Assembly: GCA_034008185.1 (NCBI GenBank)
Contig: CM067084.1
Coordinates: 11,985,385-12,049,384 of the forward strand
Source: Gorsachius magnificus
Lineage: Eukaryota; Chordata; Aves; Pelecaniformes; Ardeidae
Length of the DNA: 64,000 nt
Reading direction: 5' to 3'
The notes under the pieces were generated by a model. It did not search any database. It had not been told where the DNA came from and worked only from the letters and a program-made list of their open reading frames with translations. Shown here piece after piece: positions 23,468 through 36,222 of the stretch. Each line of letters begins with the position of its first letter. Within the stretch, counting starts at the first letter, position 1. The translations under genes and the position numbers were made by a program.

Positions 23468-25468
23468 TCATGATTCTCCAAAAGCAACAGAAAACACTTT
23501 GAAATTTGAGTTCACAGTTCATTAGAGTAAAAAAATAAAAGATCCTTTTAAAACTCTCTCTGGAAAAGATTCCTAGTTGCCCAGAGGTCATAACATTTGC
23601 CTGAGAAAAGGTTTCTTTTTTTAATCCAGATATTATTCCCCCAACCTATACAGATACTGCCAGCTGAACAGGCGCTGCCTTACTCTCATACTCCTTAATG
23701 GGATCTGTTTGCATAAAGAAGCAATCACTGGAACGGAAAAAGTGGACCCATAGCCCTGGGATTTCTGTATCTATAAGAGTTCTGCAAAACCCAGTTACCT
23801 GCTCTGCCTGGTCTGAAAGCAGGCTCTTGCTCCCGAGTTTGCAACCCAATCCCTTTGCAAGGGGCTATTCCGATAGCTCCGCCTTCTTACCCATTCCCTT
23901 CTCATAAAGTCTCCTGATGATTAGTGAAAACTGGTATAAAAGAAATCAATACTTTCCTAGATGTATTTTTCCTGGAATATCTCTGATCAGATCTAGAGAG
24001 TTCCATCTGAAGATGAAATCTGCAGCTTTGATTCCTGTGCAGCTTAGAAGCACTTCAATAGCTAAGTTTTTTGGGCCACTCTTCCATTGGGAAAGCTGAA
24101 GGAAACCTTCAAAGCTCCTCTGTACCCTTTATATGGACTTCAAGTATCCTCATACATTATGCTTGTGATATAAATACACTTGAACTAAGCTCCTCCACAG
24201 ATCCAAAATTCCATCGTATATACTACAAGGCAAGACATAATCAATCAAAAAATGTTACAGCTTTTAGCAGTGGAATTCCAGTGAAAACGCTTGCCGACCT
24301 ACAATATTCAAGTAGTTATTCAATTTAGTAATAATTTCATGTCACTTAGACAAACGGCTTTTAAAAGTTAATTTTTAATTCTGCTGATTATAATAGCGAT
24401 ACTAACATAAATTCTGATTTCTCAATCAGTACTTGACAATCTCTGTCAATAAAAAGATATTTTTAGCATGACTAAAGATTATGTTCAGACATTTATTTCT
24501 TAACCTGGACAACTCTCTCTCCTTATATGTATCACTTAAATCTCGAAGACCCTTTCTGTAGAACAGCTGAAGTAAACAGCCTTTCACCTTTCTGTGCACA
24601 GATGCAGGTTTTGTCACCCATTTTCAGGCATCAGAACCTGGATGGTCAGTGCTAAACCTGCCGTCCTAATCTCTTCCGGATGTGTTACTTGCCTTTCTGC
24701 ATCCTTTCCTTTCCAAAGACTGAAGATAAACCATCTTTCTCGCTTCCAAGACCTCTCAGCAACATTTCTCAGTTCTGTTGAGGGTTAAGAATCAAAAAGT
24801 AAATTCCTAAAATATTTTGTATTGCATAAAACAGGAGGCAGATGAAAGGAATTATACGATCCATTAATGTAACATCAATTTTAAACAGAATTGGCTTCCT
24901 TCAAAGATTTCTTATTTTTATCCCCAGATTTATTCTTTTTAATGACAGAAAAGTAGAAATAGTTTTTAAATGCTTTTTTTTTTCTTTTGTAAAGTCTTTA
25001 GAATATTTTTTTGAGTTTAATAAAGTTGTTTAAAATACCTGCAACATTATTAGGCCCAGCATTTAAAGGATTCAAATGAATCTTCAAAGTGCTCAGCTTA
25101 TAAGATTTGCAAAATTAACTTTGTAATTACAGTCTGCAACAAAATGCAGTGCTGATAGGCATTTTCCAGCTGAATGGAGTTCATTTCTAGCATTAAACAT
25201 TATGTATCCTGTCTCAGATAATTTTGGCTTTCCCGAGGATGGGTTCTGTAATAGAGACAGATTTCCCAGCTATTACCTCTAGAGAAAAATGTCAGAAATG
25301 ACTCCTTAGACTGCATATTGTCAACCTGCTCATTTCAATATCTACCTGGTTTTGAGAAGTGAATTTTGAAGGACAGATCCTGTTTACACAAACTCAAGTC
25401 TTGTTCTATTTAAAAGCCCTGTTTGAAGGCTGCCAGGGTCATCTTTTCATCCCTCCAGTTTTAACTGG

Positions 25469-25485
25469 AAAAAAAAAAAAAAAAA
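25469..25485 (+). repeat. A17 homopolymer
   Basis: Seventeen consecutive A following TTTTAACTGG. Confidence 0.9.
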
Positions 25486-25891
25486 GAACCTTTGAAAATG
25501 TAACACTCTGCTCTATAATTAGGGAACTTGGTTTTGTAACACATCAGGGACTACGTGTGATGGCTTTTTGATTTTAAAACAACACTCTTCTTTTATCGCA
25601 GCACATAATATTATTTAGAGACTGTAGCGTTTGGCATTTTTTTACAGACATGACATTCTGATTGTAAAACGAGAAAGTCAAATTTAAATCTTTATAAGCA
25701 GCTGATGTGAACAAGGATATTCATTTGCTTTTCATATTGCTTTCTACTCCCCCCCCCCTTCAGGCAACTCTGTAAAACATACTTACGTCATATTTCACAA
25801 CCAAAATATGGAACTACCCTACGGGTCTGAGTAAGGAGCCCAGTGTTTACATGAGACCTGGTGGAAGGTGAATGCTGAGAAATCTAATAAC

Positions 25892-25926
25892 AAAAAAAAA
25901 AAAAAAAAATCCCAACCCCACACCAA
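25892..25926 (+). repeat. A18 run followed by C/A-rich sequence
   Basis: Eighteen A are followed by TCCCAACCCCACACCAAA. It is one of a set of A-run-to-CCAAA elements described in the findings. Confidence 0.9.
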
Positions 25927-28443
25927 ATAGAGACAAACAGCGGAAGAACTTCTCTAGGGATATAGAGAAATCTCATTATGTGTGGTATTTAGACCAAACT
26001 TATAGGTCAAAACTGAGTGCACCGGTTTCCTTGATAGCTCTCATGGGCTGATCTTGTCCTTCACCACGTGATTAGGCCATGTTGACTGCCATAGAAGAGG
26101 ACACACATGTGCAAATCCAGATGGCTAGATGCCTCTGAAACGTGGCTGACTGCAATTTCTTGAGTTCTTCCACCGTGTGACCAAACACGCTTGTGTAACC
26201 TATTTGTGTGCCCTGATGCGTAAGAATGCCTATCAAATGGTGAGCGGGCCTAGAGGCTTCTTCTGTCATGAGGATGCGTCCTGGCATAAAACTGGCCCTT
26301 CCTGTAACTGATTGCAATGGGTCATGGGGTAAATATTTATGCTGTGCCTTCTTAGCTTTAAAACATTTGATTGTTTCTTTCACTGATGAGTAGTAAGCTA
26401 CTCAATTCCTGAATCTAAATAACACAAGAAATCAAGTTGATAGTAGCATAGAAGTAAAGTTTATAGAGCACTAGATGTTTTGCTAATAACCTCTGTGTAG
26501 ACAGCCTTTTTACTAATCATTCACATCTGGCAAATACCAGCTGCTATATTGCCCTGCATCTGTATGTACACTTACAAAATCTTGTCATCTCCCATTTAAA
26601 TCTTCAATTTTACCCATAAAACCATGCTGAAGGCAGACAGATTTGCACGACTGGTTGAAAGCATAATTCTGAGGCACCAGTTTTAAAGAAGCATATGTAT
26701 CATTTAATATCCAGAATCATTAATAGTAATGTTGGAGAAAGTGACATAAGGCACCACAGTTAGTTGCATTTTGGGGCAACACGTGGTCCCACGTTGGAGA
26801 AGGCAACACCTGGTTTTGCACCTTAAGTGAATTATACCAAGGAATTAAGGCAACAGAATGTTAACTGAAACCTGACAAACCTGTATAAAACTTTATCAGC
26901 CCTCATTCTCAATTATATAATTCACTAGAATAAAAGCAGGAGAAATCAGTAAAATTGGAGACTTATTTTTCATGTTCAGACTTTTGAAAGACGTTAGAGG
27001 TTTGGGAAGAGGAGAAGAAAGAATTTACTACAGAACACAAGGACCTGGAAACCTTTCGATGCACATTGCAATTATCTGGTTTGTTCCATTCATAGCCATT
27101 ATATGGTTTAATATGCACCATTAGCAGTTCACTATGTGAGTACCTGTTTACTAAACTTCAGACATGGAGGATCCCTAGATCTAAATGCTCACACCAGTAT
27201 ATCTTAATTTTGACGTTCTGCTCTGGTTTTAGCTAGCATGCACAATAACTGAAATTCTCATAACTAATTTGCCAGCACCTTGGAAACCTTTTATCCTTCA
27301 TGCTCTGCAATGAAAAGACATACTGTTTTCTCATTGCACTTGAAGTCTTTATTGAAACATCCTTCTCGATCCTGAGAAGATGTGTTCCTGAATCCATATG
27401 AAATAATTAACTGAATATACTTGCAAGAAGCTTACTATAATTATTGCTGGGTTTATTATATTGCCTAAGTTAACTATTGGAAAAAAAACCCAGAAATATA
27501 CATTGCAATAGATTTCTTTGATTAAAAATTTGTTTGCTTTTATTTCATAGCAGTGGTATCTTGATTCAGTAATCAACTATGCCATACCTAGTAGGCATAA
27601 TCTCTACTGCAGCTTGTTTTTCTTTTCTGTCTGCAAATTAGCCCCCTCCCACATGGGAAATTGATTCTAATTTAACAGCTCTAAAAGCCTCTTGATGTTC
27701 ATATCTGGACACCCTCCAGTCTTTGAGGGAACTGTGTCATGTGTATGGCTGGTTTCCAGCTTCTTCCTGCTTTCTAAAACCATGATATCTATCCTAAAAA
27801 GAAAAAACTTCTATTTCTTTCAAGCTTTTGGAAACAGAGCAGATAATTAACTATCACTTCCCTTTCATGTTAATTTTGGCATATTGCTGCTCTGTATCCA
27901 AGTCCACATTCAAATCTGGGACATTTAAACAAAAGAAAATACAAACAATCTTGTAAAAACATGATTAATTTTTGCATGACATACAGGAAAATGAAGAAAC
28001 AAAGCTCTCAGTACTTTATCCACTTAGGAAATAAAATATAATTTGGGGACTGCCTCAGTAATCCTCATGATATTTTCAATTCTTGCATTATGAAAAATGG
28101 AAAAACAGGATTTGTAAATAGCTTAACATTTTTTCAGTAGATTGAACACGATAAAATTAAAAAAGGAATCAATAAAAATTTTTACTCTAATTTCAACTGA
28201 AGCCTTTCATGGTCTGTCCAAGGTCATCAAGCTTTTCCATTTTAAACTTACAGGTACAGATAAGCACCCTTTATTCAATCAAGTAGCTGTAAACTTGAGA
28301 GCACATAAATCTGTGACTGAATTTTACCCTTGGGAAGATCTCCACAAGTCTTATGGGTTTTAATCAACAGAACAGTTGATGTGCTTTCTGTTTTCTTTTC
28401 TCTGGCCTGGAACTGTAAATATTAAAATATTAAAGTAATATAT

Positions 28444-28489
28444 GGCCTTGTATGTTCTCCAAGAACTATCGTAGTTCTTCAGGAAGGCC
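28444..28489. repeat. Nested inverted repeats
   Basis: The inner pair AAGAACTA (28461-28468) and TAGTTCTT (28472-28479) flanks TCG, and the outer pair GGCCTT (28444-28449) and AAGGCC (28484-28489) encloses it with an asymmetric internal loop. Confidence 0.85.
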
Positions 28490-29672
28490 TATCATACATA
28501 CGTTCAGACAGAGCACAACACTAAAGAAAGGTTTGGGGCTTTGTTTTCCTTTTTAATGTTGTTGTTTAGAAGAGGTGTTTTAAGAATGCACAGCATAATT
28601 TCCAGACCTAAAAGACATAGGGATCTGATGACTAGTTATCATTTAGACACACAAGTCACCTTCACGATGCTTGTTTCAGCCATTACTGGATATAATAAAT
28701 GCAGCTTCCTGGAAGAAAAATAAAAAATACGAAATATTTTTTGTAAACTTTATATTAAAAATACAAAAAAAAAAAAATCAAAATAAGAGTAGAAAGCGCC
28801 AGATACTTATTGGAAAAAAGGAACCATTCTTACAGTACAAGTACCAGAATAGGAGATTTCATTGACCTAGTCTGGAGACAAAATTTGAATAGCCACAATA
28901 GCTGGGCAAAGGCTGTCATAGCTTAAAAGGAAACAGCAGTGCTGTGAGCTAGTCAGAGGGGGAAATATCCACTGCTATGGAAGTTAGTTCTCTTCAGCCT
29001 GGATCTGGTACTTCCTAAAGATAAAACATACGCTAATATCAATTCTCAGACTCTTTAATTTCCTTGAGAAAGCCAGCAGGGACATGAAAACTGTGGATAA
29101 GTAAAATGAAATTTTTTCATCTACACCACATTGACCCTACAGCTGGGTAAAACTGTCAAGTTGTTTCTCCCCACTGCCCGGGAAACTGACTCTACAACTG
29201 CTGCATATTCTCAGGTATTTTCCAGATTTTGCCCACATAATCAGGCCTACATTGAATCCCAATTTATTTCCAAATGTTTTCTCTCTTTTTACCCTTACCC
29301 CTCTCTCTTTTCTTTTTTCTCAAGTGCTTCTTCACTGATCCACCATTGAGGTGTGCATTACTATATCTGTATAGGTAGTAACCCCTTGAATTATTTCTAC
29401 AATACATATATCGATCATAATGAAGTAGAGTAGAAAGGACCTCGAAACTCGGCTAGGCTGCATGTTAGATCAACATCACAAAAGCATAAAAAAATAACTA
29501 ATTAGTCTTTGACGGCTGTCGATGACATGAACTACTTGTTATTATAAACTAAGGAACTAAAAATTTCCTCAAGAAATATTAAAAGCTTGTTTGTGAGGCA
29601 AATAGGATCTGATTAACTACAATTTACCTTCTTTTCACAAGTCAGAAAATAGAATATTTCCTGTCTTGGTTT

Positions 29673-29692
29673 CCCCCCCCCCCCCTTTTTTT
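29673..29692 (+). repeat. C13-T7 homopolymer junction
   Basis: Thirteen C (29673-29685) run directly into seven T. Such tracts are prone to sequencing and assembly length errors. Confidence 0.9.
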
Positions 29693-32600
29693 CCTTTCTG
29701 ACAGGGCATTTCAACTTTCAGTATTTGCTTTTTTTCTAAACCTACTCACAAAACCATTTATATTTTCACGCCTTTAGTAGGTTCTGTCAAAATTCCTGTG
29801 TACCTAGAAACAAATGTAGTACATGTAACAGCTAAGTATTGTACTGTTCCATTTTTAAATATGGAAGTCATGTAGGACCTTTCTTAAATAACTGCATTTT
29901 CAGATTGATTTAATAGTTTTCTAGGCACTCGTTTGACAACACATTATTTTGAAGATTGTTTTGTTGGGGTATTTTTTGTATGTACAACACGTCTTGTGTA
30001 TAGCACAGCCAATGGTGATGGCAAGGCTGGTTTTTTTTTTTACATGCTAAAAAATAAAGAGAAAAAAAAAGAACGTATAGCATCTTGGCATAGCTATGCA
30101 GGATTGCACAGTCGGTTTCCAGTGATTAAAAAAAAAAAAAAAGCAGCAAAAAGCTAAAGCTTCACATCAAACACATACACACAACACATCAAATAATTGA
30201 AGGTGTTCTTTCTCCCATCTTTTTAGTCTCAAACTTCTTCTTTACCCTGACTGAGGTCAGATAGTCTCCTGTTGAGCAGCTTGCTCTGCTTTGCAGAATT
30301 CTCAGTTTATCCTTGATGCAGGCAATGATTTCCAGCAGCGTTGTGAATTGCTCCCCACGGTGATCCCTCGTCCTCCCATTGCAATGACCAGATCACTTCA
30401 AATCACTTGGAAAAATACCTCTCAACTTACAAAATGCACCACATCAACTGAGATGTTCTTATGCAGGGCTCTAAAATAGAGAACAAATGTATGAGTACAG
30501 GAGTCATGCTTCCAAACTGGATTGACATATTCAAAAAGTCATTTCACTGCTTCCATGAGGAGTCACTTCCACACAACTTTACACCAACAGGTGCTACAGG
30601 TGCGTGGCTACTGCTGCGGAGGTACGGGTCTTCACTGTAGGACTCTGGTACCGGAGATAGACTTGAAAGTGGCAGAGAGCACTGAGGCTAATGCTTTTTC
30701 ACACATTTCTACAACTAATGTGGGGAGCAAGTATTACATTTAGTAGCCTATGGAATGTCAAAGCAAGTTTTTAATATTTTCCCCAAATCCTCTTCATCCT
30801 TTTAACATACATTATACCCCACCATTCCACAGTGCATTGCAAGCTCCGCGCAGTGTTTCTGCCTCCTTTGACACAAGGGGGTGGCTCACCGTCTTCTCCG
30901 GGAGGATAAGCAATATGGAGAGACCTTCTGGATAAACAAGATAGTTTCTGAATGTTTTCTGTCTGAGCTTACACAGACTTCTGATGAAAGAGGCACCAGA
31001 GCTGGAGCTGCTTGGACAGCGAGAGAGCAGATGGCAGCTGCACTCACAGTCCTCCTATGCCAGGGTGACATCTGTTTGTGGGTGAGAGTTTGCCGATAGA
31101 AAACCCATAGAGGGGACAGACTTTTCCTGCTGTGACTCTGAACGATACTCAAAGAAACGCCACAGAGTTCTGAAGCTGTAAAGCTTCCCCCCGTTCAGCA
31201 AATGGTAGTCAAGATGACTGTTCTGACTAAAGATACATTTGTATTGAGATTTATGAGATTACAGATTACAAAAAAAATTAGAAATCCAAATTTACAAAGA
31301 CCAATAAAAATCACATGCTCCAAAATTAAACAAAACTAAACAAAAAAAAGCACGCATACCAAGAATACAGTTCTAGCCCAATTTGTTGTGGAATGGTGGA
31401 AAAATGCTATTAAAATCTCTTAATCTACTCTCCATATAAAATGCAGACAGGGGCATATCATGTGCCAGAAAGCATTTTTAAGGTAAAGAATAGTTGCAAG
31501 CAGTAGCAGGTGTATCATGACACAAGCATGACAAAGATCAGGATGCAGCAACTCCTTCAAACAGCTGGGCGCGTGGTCCCTACTCTGGCAAACCAGGCAC
31601 GGTGATGCTGCTTTTAATGGACTGGCAATGGAAAGTTTCCTGCGGGCAGGGAAGAGGAGTGCAGCAGTTCAAAGGACATCACCTGAAATAATATTTAGAT
31701 TGTTAATGAGAGATAAGTGCAAAATTTGCAAAAGAGGCCTATTTCAACAGGGTAAAAGGAAACAAGTAATTTAGGGAAAGGGACTAATTCTTTCCTGTAT
31801 CACCCAGAAAGTACAGCATGAACTTGTTTTATTCTGAACTTGGGAAATCGGAATTCAGAATTAAACTATGACAGTCTGTACTTGTACAATTTTTTTTGTT
31901 TACAAGTTTACACCTAAACCCCATGTTTTTTGGGCCAGTACCACTCTTCCTTGAAAGTAGTTTCACATATACATTGTGTTTACGACTCTCTTTTTTCATA
32001 CACTTCTGATCATTAGCAATGTATTGACCTTAACAGGACTATAATTAGTGACTTTAGACCTTCTATAATCCCAGTGGTTCTCAAAGACAGTGATATAGAA
32101 ACAGTGAGTATTTATGCACATGCATTCAAACGTGCCTTTCTTTATAAAGGTAGGGTTTTAAAAGCCTTACAGTATTTTTGTGTATTTCACATTATTCATG
32201 TTAAAAATCATCAAAAGTAAAAAGATCACATTCCCTCTTGAAAATAAAAAAAAACAGAATCAAAGAAGAATGTGAATAAAAAAATTAACAGTAAGAAATT
32301 AATTCCAGTAATACAGACTCCTAGCTTTAAACTTCAGTAGGGTAGAGAAATCCACATCTGTAATGAAACTGATGTCACTAAAAACACCAGAGGTCACCCA
32401 TAGAAACAGCCTTGTATCTGCAATCTCTATGTGTACCTGCATGAACAGGCTTTTGCATTTTACCCATGTGGCTGGGGGAATTTCCCCCCTCATTTTATTA
32501 GATCTTTCAAGACTTTCATCTTATTGAAAAGCATTATAACTGCCTTTGTAGTTTGCTCATATAGAACACCGAGCCTGCTGGTAGAATAGTTATATTCTCA

Positions 32601-33426
32601 GTGATGCAAATCAACGTTTTCCAGATGGACGACTGAAAGGACTCACTCTTTCTATTTTAAAAGCAGTGTCTGTTGTGCCATATTTCTGTTTATTGTTTAT
32701 TGCTTCTCTCTCTCTCTCAAAAAAAAGGTGGTGTTGGTGTTTATAACTTTGCATTTATTTGCAACATTAGAAACCTACAATTCTGACTGCCAAAAAAATA
32801 AGCTTCAGAGAGTTCAGAAGCCGACTCCAGGGCAATCTCCAGAAAAACTCAGGCACAATTTCATATTGGGCATGTGCCAAATCACACATACTGCATGCAC
32901 ACTAATTGATCGTTACAGAAACCCCCTAACTACTGGTGGAAAGAAGCAATGTGACAAACCCAGACACTGTTACAGCTCCAAAGAATTCTCTGGAGCAATG
33001 ACAGCTTTACCAGATGCCTATCTGTCCTCATATTTTACAACTTGGCAAAAGAAAAACTGCTTTTTCTCATCAGTTTTCAGGAGAAAAAGAAAAACTACCA
33101 AATAAGCCCAAAGTAAAAATTCCTAGTTAATGGAAACAAATCTCATTTGCAGCAAGAAGTTCCTTCTACTAAGACAATGATTTCGGCAAAATCAGCACGT
33201 TAATGACTTTGTCCTAGGAACTGAATTTCCACCAATGCTAAAAATACTTTTACTTCAAATTTCAGGCCAAATACATCTGTCCAGGCTTTTTCAACTCAAA
33301 AGGTTCATTTACTTCAACAGGCTCCTCCCATCCCCCTGGATTACATGCAAAATAACTTAGTCTACATTTATAGGCTTATTTTAGTTGTACACTTAAACCA
33401 GAGAAGTAGGTATCTCTAAACACCAC

Positions 33427-33460
33427 TAACAGATAAAGTAGTCGACAACCTTATCTGTTA
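33427..33460. repeat. Inverted repeat of two GATA-type sites
   Basis: TAACAGATAA (33427-33436) and TTATCTGTTA (33451-33460) are exact reverse complements 14 bases apart. Each arm contains AGATAA, the GATA-factor consensus. Confidence 0.85.
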
Positions 33461-33702
33461 ATGCCACATTGAGGGATGCCAGCTGTGGTCTGTCATAAAC
33501 GTAAAGACTCCAGAATAGAAACGTAGAACTTTTTACACGATGATTTCTTGATACTTTCACATTTCAGCACCACTTGTATAGCAGTCCAACTTTCTATCAA
33601 GAGATGTAGAAAGAAGAACCATCTCTCACAAGGCAGGTATTATTTGACCACTGTCACTGACTTCAAAGACATTTAACCTCCAACCCTACCAATGCCACTT
33701 AC

Positions 33703-33760
33703 CTTTCCAGATACAGCTGTGATTTAACAGATCAGTTGTTATGCAGATGTATCTGGAAAG
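33703..33760. repeat. 13-bp perfect-stem hairpin, 32-nt loop
   Basis: CTTTCCAGATACA (33703-33715) and TGTATCTGGAAAG (33748-33760) are exact reverse complements. After one mismatch the stem continues inward with three Watson-Crick and two G-T pairs (33717-33721 with 33742-33746). This is the longest perfect inverted repeat with non-trivial composition that I found by eye. It has the size of a short pre-miRNA-like or MITE-like hairpin, but I recognise neither family. Confidence 0.93.
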
Positions 33761-34508
33761 TCACAGCCATAAACCGTTCAGAAAAAAAAAAAAGCAGCTT
33801 CTATACAGATTTGAAATATGACAAGGTTACTGTCCTAATGCCACAAGGAACCTCAAAGTCTTTATATGTGAAAATAAGTATTTAAAACTTTAAAGAGAGT
33901 AAGAGAGATGGTGCTTTTTCTTTTGCTGCATAGCTTCAAAGTAAACCTTTGCAATCTAATAGTTCAAGGGTGTTATTTAAGCAATTTCTTTCATTTGAAC
34001 AAAAAGAAGTGCTCTAACTCAATCCCTGTTTTTGCTACAAGAATATGATGTTTCATTTTAACTTAATAAAAGAAATGGTTCTCATGAGGTACAGAATTTA
34101 TACACATGCTGCCTAAGGTACCATTTAAAGACAGAACTTAGGGCAGTATGTTGCAGGGAGTTATTAGTAGGTCTAATATCAACATAAAGAATAGTACTGT
34201 AATTACCATAGTGACATTACTGATTTATTTAGCAGGAGCATCAGCAATTTTCTTGCCCTTCGATCATTGTGCTATACCCTACTTCCTATTATTCATTTAT
34301 CTCAGCTCCCACATAAAAAGAGTCACTAGGTCTTTTTGGTCTTCTTCCCAGTTTCACCATCCTGTCTCGATCACTGCTTGGGCCACTGACAGTAGCAATA
34401 TTTTATACGAAAATGAAGCGCTGTTGACTACTTGTTCCAAGTCGGTTGCTTTTTCTTCACACTGATTTCAATTAACTGGGAAGAAAAAGCACTCATAGAT
34501 TATCAGGA

Positions 34509-34526
34509 AGCTCAGATAGCTCAGAT
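34509..34526 (+). repeat. Exact 9-bp tandem duplication
   Basis: AGCTCAGAT occurs twice head to tail (34509-34517 and 34518-34526). It is a minor feature. Confidence 0.8.
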
Positions 34527-36047
34527 TTTCCTGTTAATTTCAAGCTGACTTGCGAATTCCGCCTCTTAGGGGCTTTGGTTTTGTTTATTCTTTAGTCATC
34601 ACTGAACATCTAATTTTTTTTCTTAGTAGTATCCAGAGAGTGAAAGGAGGGAGAAAGAGCAGCTGAAAACTAACAGGGAAAGAAAGTGGTTAGAGTTGGG
34701 CCATTCTGGACACCAGAACACCAAGAACTCATTTTATTGATATATCTGATGGGAAGAGAACTACATTGTAAAATTGTTACTATTTTTAAGGATTTTTACT
34801 GGGGTGGGGAAGGAGAAGGGAAAAATCCCATATTTTTAAATGTATTTCATCAAATGTTTGAAATTTGCAGAATGCCTTACACATACATTCAGTTTTTCCA
34901 AAGATGTAATGTCTTGCCAGTGCAACCGTAGGTTTCCCTTGCCCGGACTGCTTGCTTAGATCACATTTTTCCCATTAACTTCTACAGCTTTACTGGTATT
35001 GGCTGAACTCTACTGCTATTAGAAAGGAGATGGAGGGCAAGAAACTCTGACATTAAAAACTCTGTGAGAAAATCTCATGTTCTGTCTCCCATTAAGACAC
35101 TCACCTCTTGCTGTGCAATGGTAATGCTGGGAAGCACGCTCTCCCAGTTCATCCAGTCTTCTTCTGTGGCTGTTTAACACTATTACCTTCTTCCCCAGAT
35201 GTGCACACAGCCGCAGTCGAGTACCTTCTCTTTTCAAATTTAAGTTGTTGATTCCTTTCTTTTCATCCTCTTAAAAACCGATCTTTGTTCTGTCTTATCT
35301 CTGCTTAGCAATCAGAAGTCAGAGGGCAGGAGAGAGCATCTCTATCCAGCTTGGAGAGCCGCTCTAGCCAGGTCTCTGCCCTGAAGGTGCACTTCCAGGG
35401 CCACCCCACTGGAAGCGCTCTGCCTGTGCAAAGCATTTCCTTGTGGTTTCTTTCTGCACCCTTTCTATTTCTCTGTAAAAGATTCAGCCATAACAACAAG
35501 ATAAACACATAACCAAATGAGTCTGGTAAATACAGGCCCTAAAGACGTTCTTCTCATCAGGTTGGAGATATCGGTGTACTAGACGTGAATGTTGAGAACA
35601 ATAGATTACAGTATCTTTCCACAGAACCGAAGTTATTTCCCCCCCTCATTTATGGAGAAAAGTCTTTAAAATCTAACAATTACATCATTGCCGGGTATCT
35701 TATAAGGCAGCAGATGGAGGGTCTGGCTTAGGCCACAAAGCTGATTACTATAAAGGAGCGCATACCTGATGCTCTGCTGAAGCGTGTGGTAGACACGCCG
35801 TAATGCATTTCAGCACAGCACACCTTTTTTTCCAGACATCCCCATCATTCTCCGTGCTTGCAGTAATTTTAAGACTTTACCAAGCCTATAGCTTTAATTA
35901 ATCCTCAAAAAAGGAAGAAAACTCATTCTATGTTTCTTTAAATTTTACCCTTTCCTTATCTTTCCCTTTCCACCCAAGCCTGCGCAGAATGCTTGAGAAG
36001 AGAGGCTAAACCCAGCCTCCCCACCACCTCTATTTTCACCTGATAGT

Positions 36048-36222
36048 CGGAGGGAGCGGTCCCCCCCCGGCTTCGCCCCGGTTGGGGCTCGCGGAGCTGA
36101 GACCAGATTTTGAATACCCAGCCCCACAAATGCATTCCCTTCCGCTTCGCTGGTGCTGCCCCAACACCCCTGCTGAGGCCGATCATCCGAATGCTGGCCC
36201 CTGTTCAGCCCTACAACCACGC
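36048..36222. promoter_or_regulatory. Small CpG-rich patch
   Basis: About twelve CpG dinucleotides fall within 175 bases, including CCGGCTTCGCCCCGGTTGGG and GGCTCGCGGAG, whereas most of the window is strongly CpG-depleted. It is shorter than a standard CpG island. Both strands carry modest open frames, which follow from the high GC. It could be an orphan regulatory CpG patch or a GC-biased relic. Confidence 0.45.

Larger units (their letters stand above)
21136..30127. other. Unannotated AT-rich DNA
   Basis: No gene is recognised. About 21780-21960 is AT-rich with homeodomain/POU-like words (TTAATTATGCAA at 21872-21883). At 26774-26813 a GGCAACACSTGG repeat with a CACGTG E-box occurs. A C10 run lies at 25749-25758 and a pyrimidine tract at about 29280-29322. 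Confidence 0.55.

Noticed and set aside
26072..26383. 103-codon minus-strand frame with an ATG start
   Set aside because: The translation resembles no known protein and lacks supporting splice sites; comparable frames occur throughout the window.
29430..29470. Possible CR1 3' tail (AGAAAGGACCTCGAAACTCG)
   Set aside because: It partly resembles the CR1 GACCT..GATCATCTAG block, but there is no GGTTGGA pair and no CTGCTCAAGC block. Too weak.
32728..33105. 125-codon plus-strand open frame
   Set aside because: It begins at a GTG codon right after a TC-repeat/A-run, is G-poor, and shows no domain or signal. It is probably chance.
35165..35202. Splice-acceptor-like CTTCTTCCCCAG
   Set aside because: It is a good pyrimidine tract and AG, but the sequence after it is not recognisable and no downstream donor or frame is convincing.
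35700..35760. TATAA-like words as a promoter
   Set aside because: Such words are common in AT-rich DNA and no transcript or initiator context is visible. Mentioned only with the CpG-rich patch.
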